Made by a program: the position numbers and the translations under genes. 64,000 nucleotides of DNA, from NCBI RefSeq assembly GCF_035594125.1, contig NC_087173.1:276501-340500 (forward strand), given 5' to 3'. Source of the DNA: Scylla paramamosain. Lineage: Eukaryota > Arthropoda > Malacostraca > Decapoda > Portunidae. Below the pieces are notes generated by a model. That model saw only the letters and a program-made list of their open reading frames with translations. It searched no databases and was not told where the DNA came from. Numbering within the stretch: the first letter of the stretch is position 1; each line of letters starts with the position of its first letter. Positions 62,227-64,000 of the stretch are shown here, piece after piece.

Positions 62227-63311
62227 TTTTTATATACGAATATGTGAATGAAGAAAGGAAAAATGCAATTACAAAAAACTTTACACAATAACAGGAATAT
62301 TCACTTGAGTACTTTTTAGGTAAATATCAGATCTTCTAATTTATCTGTTTATTTATCTTTTACTGCATTTTACGGTTATGTAGATTAATAATATTTTGCA
62401 TGTTATGATAAAGTGTCCTTGGAAACTATTACTGTAACAATCTATATTTAGTGTGAGTTTGATTTCCACATAAAAAAGGAAAAAAAATTTCCTTATCTGG
62501 AGAAAATATATTTACATTTTCTTTGTTCAATTGGTATTGATATTATTTTTAACTGATTTCCCAGGAAGCGTTACCACCATAATATTTGCGGCCTAACCTA
62601 AGGTAACTTTTTATCGTCATAACCTTTGTTGCAGCTTTATTAAGTAAAATCAGAGTTAAACTTGTATAGTTCTATGAAGTGTCCTTATTTGTCTCTGTGT
62701 ATGTTGATTATCACCTTGAAAAGTCAAGGTGACGTGGGCCTTGATGACAAGAGCTGGCCCACACTATTTGTCTCCCTTTTTTTAGAGGCTCGTCATTGTA
62801 GATTTCTGAAAATATTAATTTCATCACGTTTTTTTTTTTTTCTTGTCAGCGAATGAAAGAAAATTTATAGTTTTCTTTATCATTTAGTAAAGTATTAAAT
62901 ATCTTTTGAGGGATTATTCCCCTAGTAGAGTGAGGGGTTTATATTATTGTTACCACACATCTCTACACCTCACTGCCCCCGCCTGGCCCTGGAGGGCGCA
63001 ACAATGATTTGGCCAGGACCACCTTTTGGTGTCCGCACATAAAAATTTTGATTTCAGTTTCAGAAACATTTTTTGGTTGGTAACTTTTGAAGGCGTATCT
63101 TATTTTATGTAATTTCTTCGTCAGACTCACCTTTGCTGTATTTTGCATATTTCAATTTATAGGCATGTGGGCGAAGATTTCTGTCTCGCAACTCTTGCAA
63201 CTATCACCTCATCACTATAGATTGAGCTCTAGCGCGAAAGTGCGTGAATTATTTGCCATAACTCACTTCTTATATGGGATAGCTAGTCTTGGTTGGCACC
63301 ATCAGACTCAG
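60750..63311 (+). repeat. Right copy of the duplicated 2.6-kb sequence
   Basis: Collinear with 37630-41283. It lacks the 1048-bp transposon (empty site at 62530/62531) and has a short (TA)n tract at 62203-62224 and a shorter (GTT)n at about 61003-61018. The exon-like segment (61611-61664), the hairpins near 62711-62762 and the terminal segment with CAACTCTTGCAACTATC are all retained. Its right end (GACTCAGCAGTGACTG) diverges from the left copy after GACTCAG. Confidence 0.9.
61611..61664 (+). other. Paralogue of the 54-bp exon-like segment
   Basis: Same GATATTTTCAG and GTGAGT flanks as 38495-38548. In the frame ERMAGGAAMNTPNTCRRK it differs by Val to Met and Ala to Pro. Intact splice-like flanks in both copies may simply reflect limited age. 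Confidence 0.3.
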
Positions 63312-63444
63312 CAGTGACTGTAGAACAGAGATGTGTTGTAAAGAACTTGACAAAACAAAAAAGAAAATGATGAGTTGAACTGTGAAGATGTTAAAAAAAA
63401 AATGTTCATAACATGTTTTACTTATGCCTGCTATTTTCAAATGT
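63312..63444. other. Short AT-rich gap
   Basis: Nothing recognised between the duplication and the next retroelement fragment. Confidence 0.5.
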
Positions 63445-63719
63445 TAATCATTGAATTGAATGCAGATAGCAAAACAGAGTCAATATGGGTAGATATTAAG
63501 GAATGATCACAGTCAGTAGTAATGGGAGTAGTGTACAAGCCACCGAACAGTACAAGAGAAATTAACACCTCACTGTGGCAGGAATTAAATAGAGCAGGAA
63601 GGTACAGTCAGGTATTTGTGGTAGGAGACTTTAATTTTAGGAATATCGACTGGAGCCTGATGGTGGATAACATGGAAGTAGAAGAATTTCTGAAGGTAAT
63701 TCAGGAAAATTTTTTTAAA
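63445..63719 (+). mobile_element. Endonuclease fragment of a CR1-like family A element
   Basis: Reads LNADSKTESIWVDIKE, a TGA, then SQSVVMGVVYKPPNSTREIN and VFVVGDFNFRNIDWSLM, residue for residue parallel to 25929-26168 in the other orientation. The Asp-Asn motif GDFN is present. It is cut on the right by a DNA transposon terminus at 63720 and truncated on the left, so only about 90 codons remain. Confidence 0.85.
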
Positions 63720-64000
63720 TACAGTAAAATCCCTCTTATCCGGCATCAACAGGACCGCCGACATGCCGGATACTTGAATAGAAGTGAAATTATGTCCACA
63801 GTCACCACCCTACACTCACGCATCTTACCATAACAAAGATCAGCTGATCGCTGTGCCGCGCGTCGCCACCCGTACTGTCACCTCACACTCACCAACACAC
63901 ATTGTGATTGTAATTGTGACTCCTTCTGATCTTTTCAAGCTGAACCACTCGTATAACACTTTGTCCATCATTTCACCACGATGATACTGCAGTGTGTGAC
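63720..64000. mobile_element. Terminus of a pogo/Tigger-like DNA transposon, runs off the window
   Basis: TA at 63720-63721 is followed by CAGTAAAATCCCTCTTATCC, then GGCATC and a nearby inverted GCCGGATAC. Ends of the type CAGT(A)nnnnCnC(T/G)nTTATCCG flanked by TA are characteristic of pogo/Tigger members of the Tc1/mariner superfamily. The element landed in the family A fragment. The other end and any transposase lie beyond the window or are absent; 63790-64000 shows no transposase motif. Confidence 0.6.

Overview
This window looks like nuclear DNA from an arthropod, most probably a decapod crustacean (crab type). The inference rests on three things: very long dinucleotide microsatellites ((GA)n, (CA)n and (TA)n runs of 100-280 bp), several families of CR1-like and Jockey-like non-LTR retrotransposons, and a short TTAGG-type (arthropod telomere type) repeat. 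There is no bacterial or phage content, no operon, no CRISPR array and no recognisable complete host gene. Almost all long open frames are either retrotransposon reverse transcriptase/endonuclease sequence or translated microsatellite.

Layout. 1-18895: one large, diverged AT-rich satellite with a basic monomer of about 88 bp. Its orientation flips several times between 1 and 6.6 kb. From about 6.9 kb rightward the monomers form a higher-order repeat of about 1.03-1.1 kb. The array is interrupted by a rearranged Jockey-like relic (772-1508), a (GA)n and a (TA)n tract that both appear to have grown out of the same monomer motif, and a CR1-like relic (9721-11290). 18917-20477: single-copy sequence. 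20478-26178: a CR1-like element (family A, minus strand) split by a nested second CR1-like element (family B, 22221-25066); the insertion creates a chimeric 267-codon open frame. 26179-29957: AT-rich sequence with one candidate host exon and a short family-A tail. 29957-33212: a nearly full-length but broken Jockey-like element on the plus strand.

33578-35490: a foldback element with 180-bp inverted arms, a 195-bp tandem duplication, and a palindrome made of CG/CA alternating purine-pyrimidine tracts. 36041-36716: pyrimidine and trinucleotide tracts. 37630-41283 and 60750-63311 are two diverged copies of the same roughly 2.6-kb sequence; the left copy carries a 1048-bp TIR transposon for which the right copy preserves the empty site. 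41358-41443 and 45859-46000 hold the best plus-strand host-gene candidates: an exon flanked by splice sites, and a TATA box with a first exon. 44061-44545 is a hAT-like non-autonomous element. 49265-51415 is a tRNA-derived SINE followed by an unusual array of 17 hairpin-forming motifs that resemble 5' splice sites. 52.5-57.9 kb is mostly microsatellites in non-coding DNA. 58004-59876 is a 5'-truncated CR1/L2-type element with an uninterrupted reverse transcriptase frame, sitting inside a (GA)n tract. The right edge has another family-A fragment and one terminus of a pogo/Tigger-like DNA transposon.

The genes do not form a pathway; the logic of the window is mobile-element insertion, nested insertion, satellite evolution and template-switch mutation. 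All assignments come from reading the sequence. No database search was possible, so clade names are provisional.
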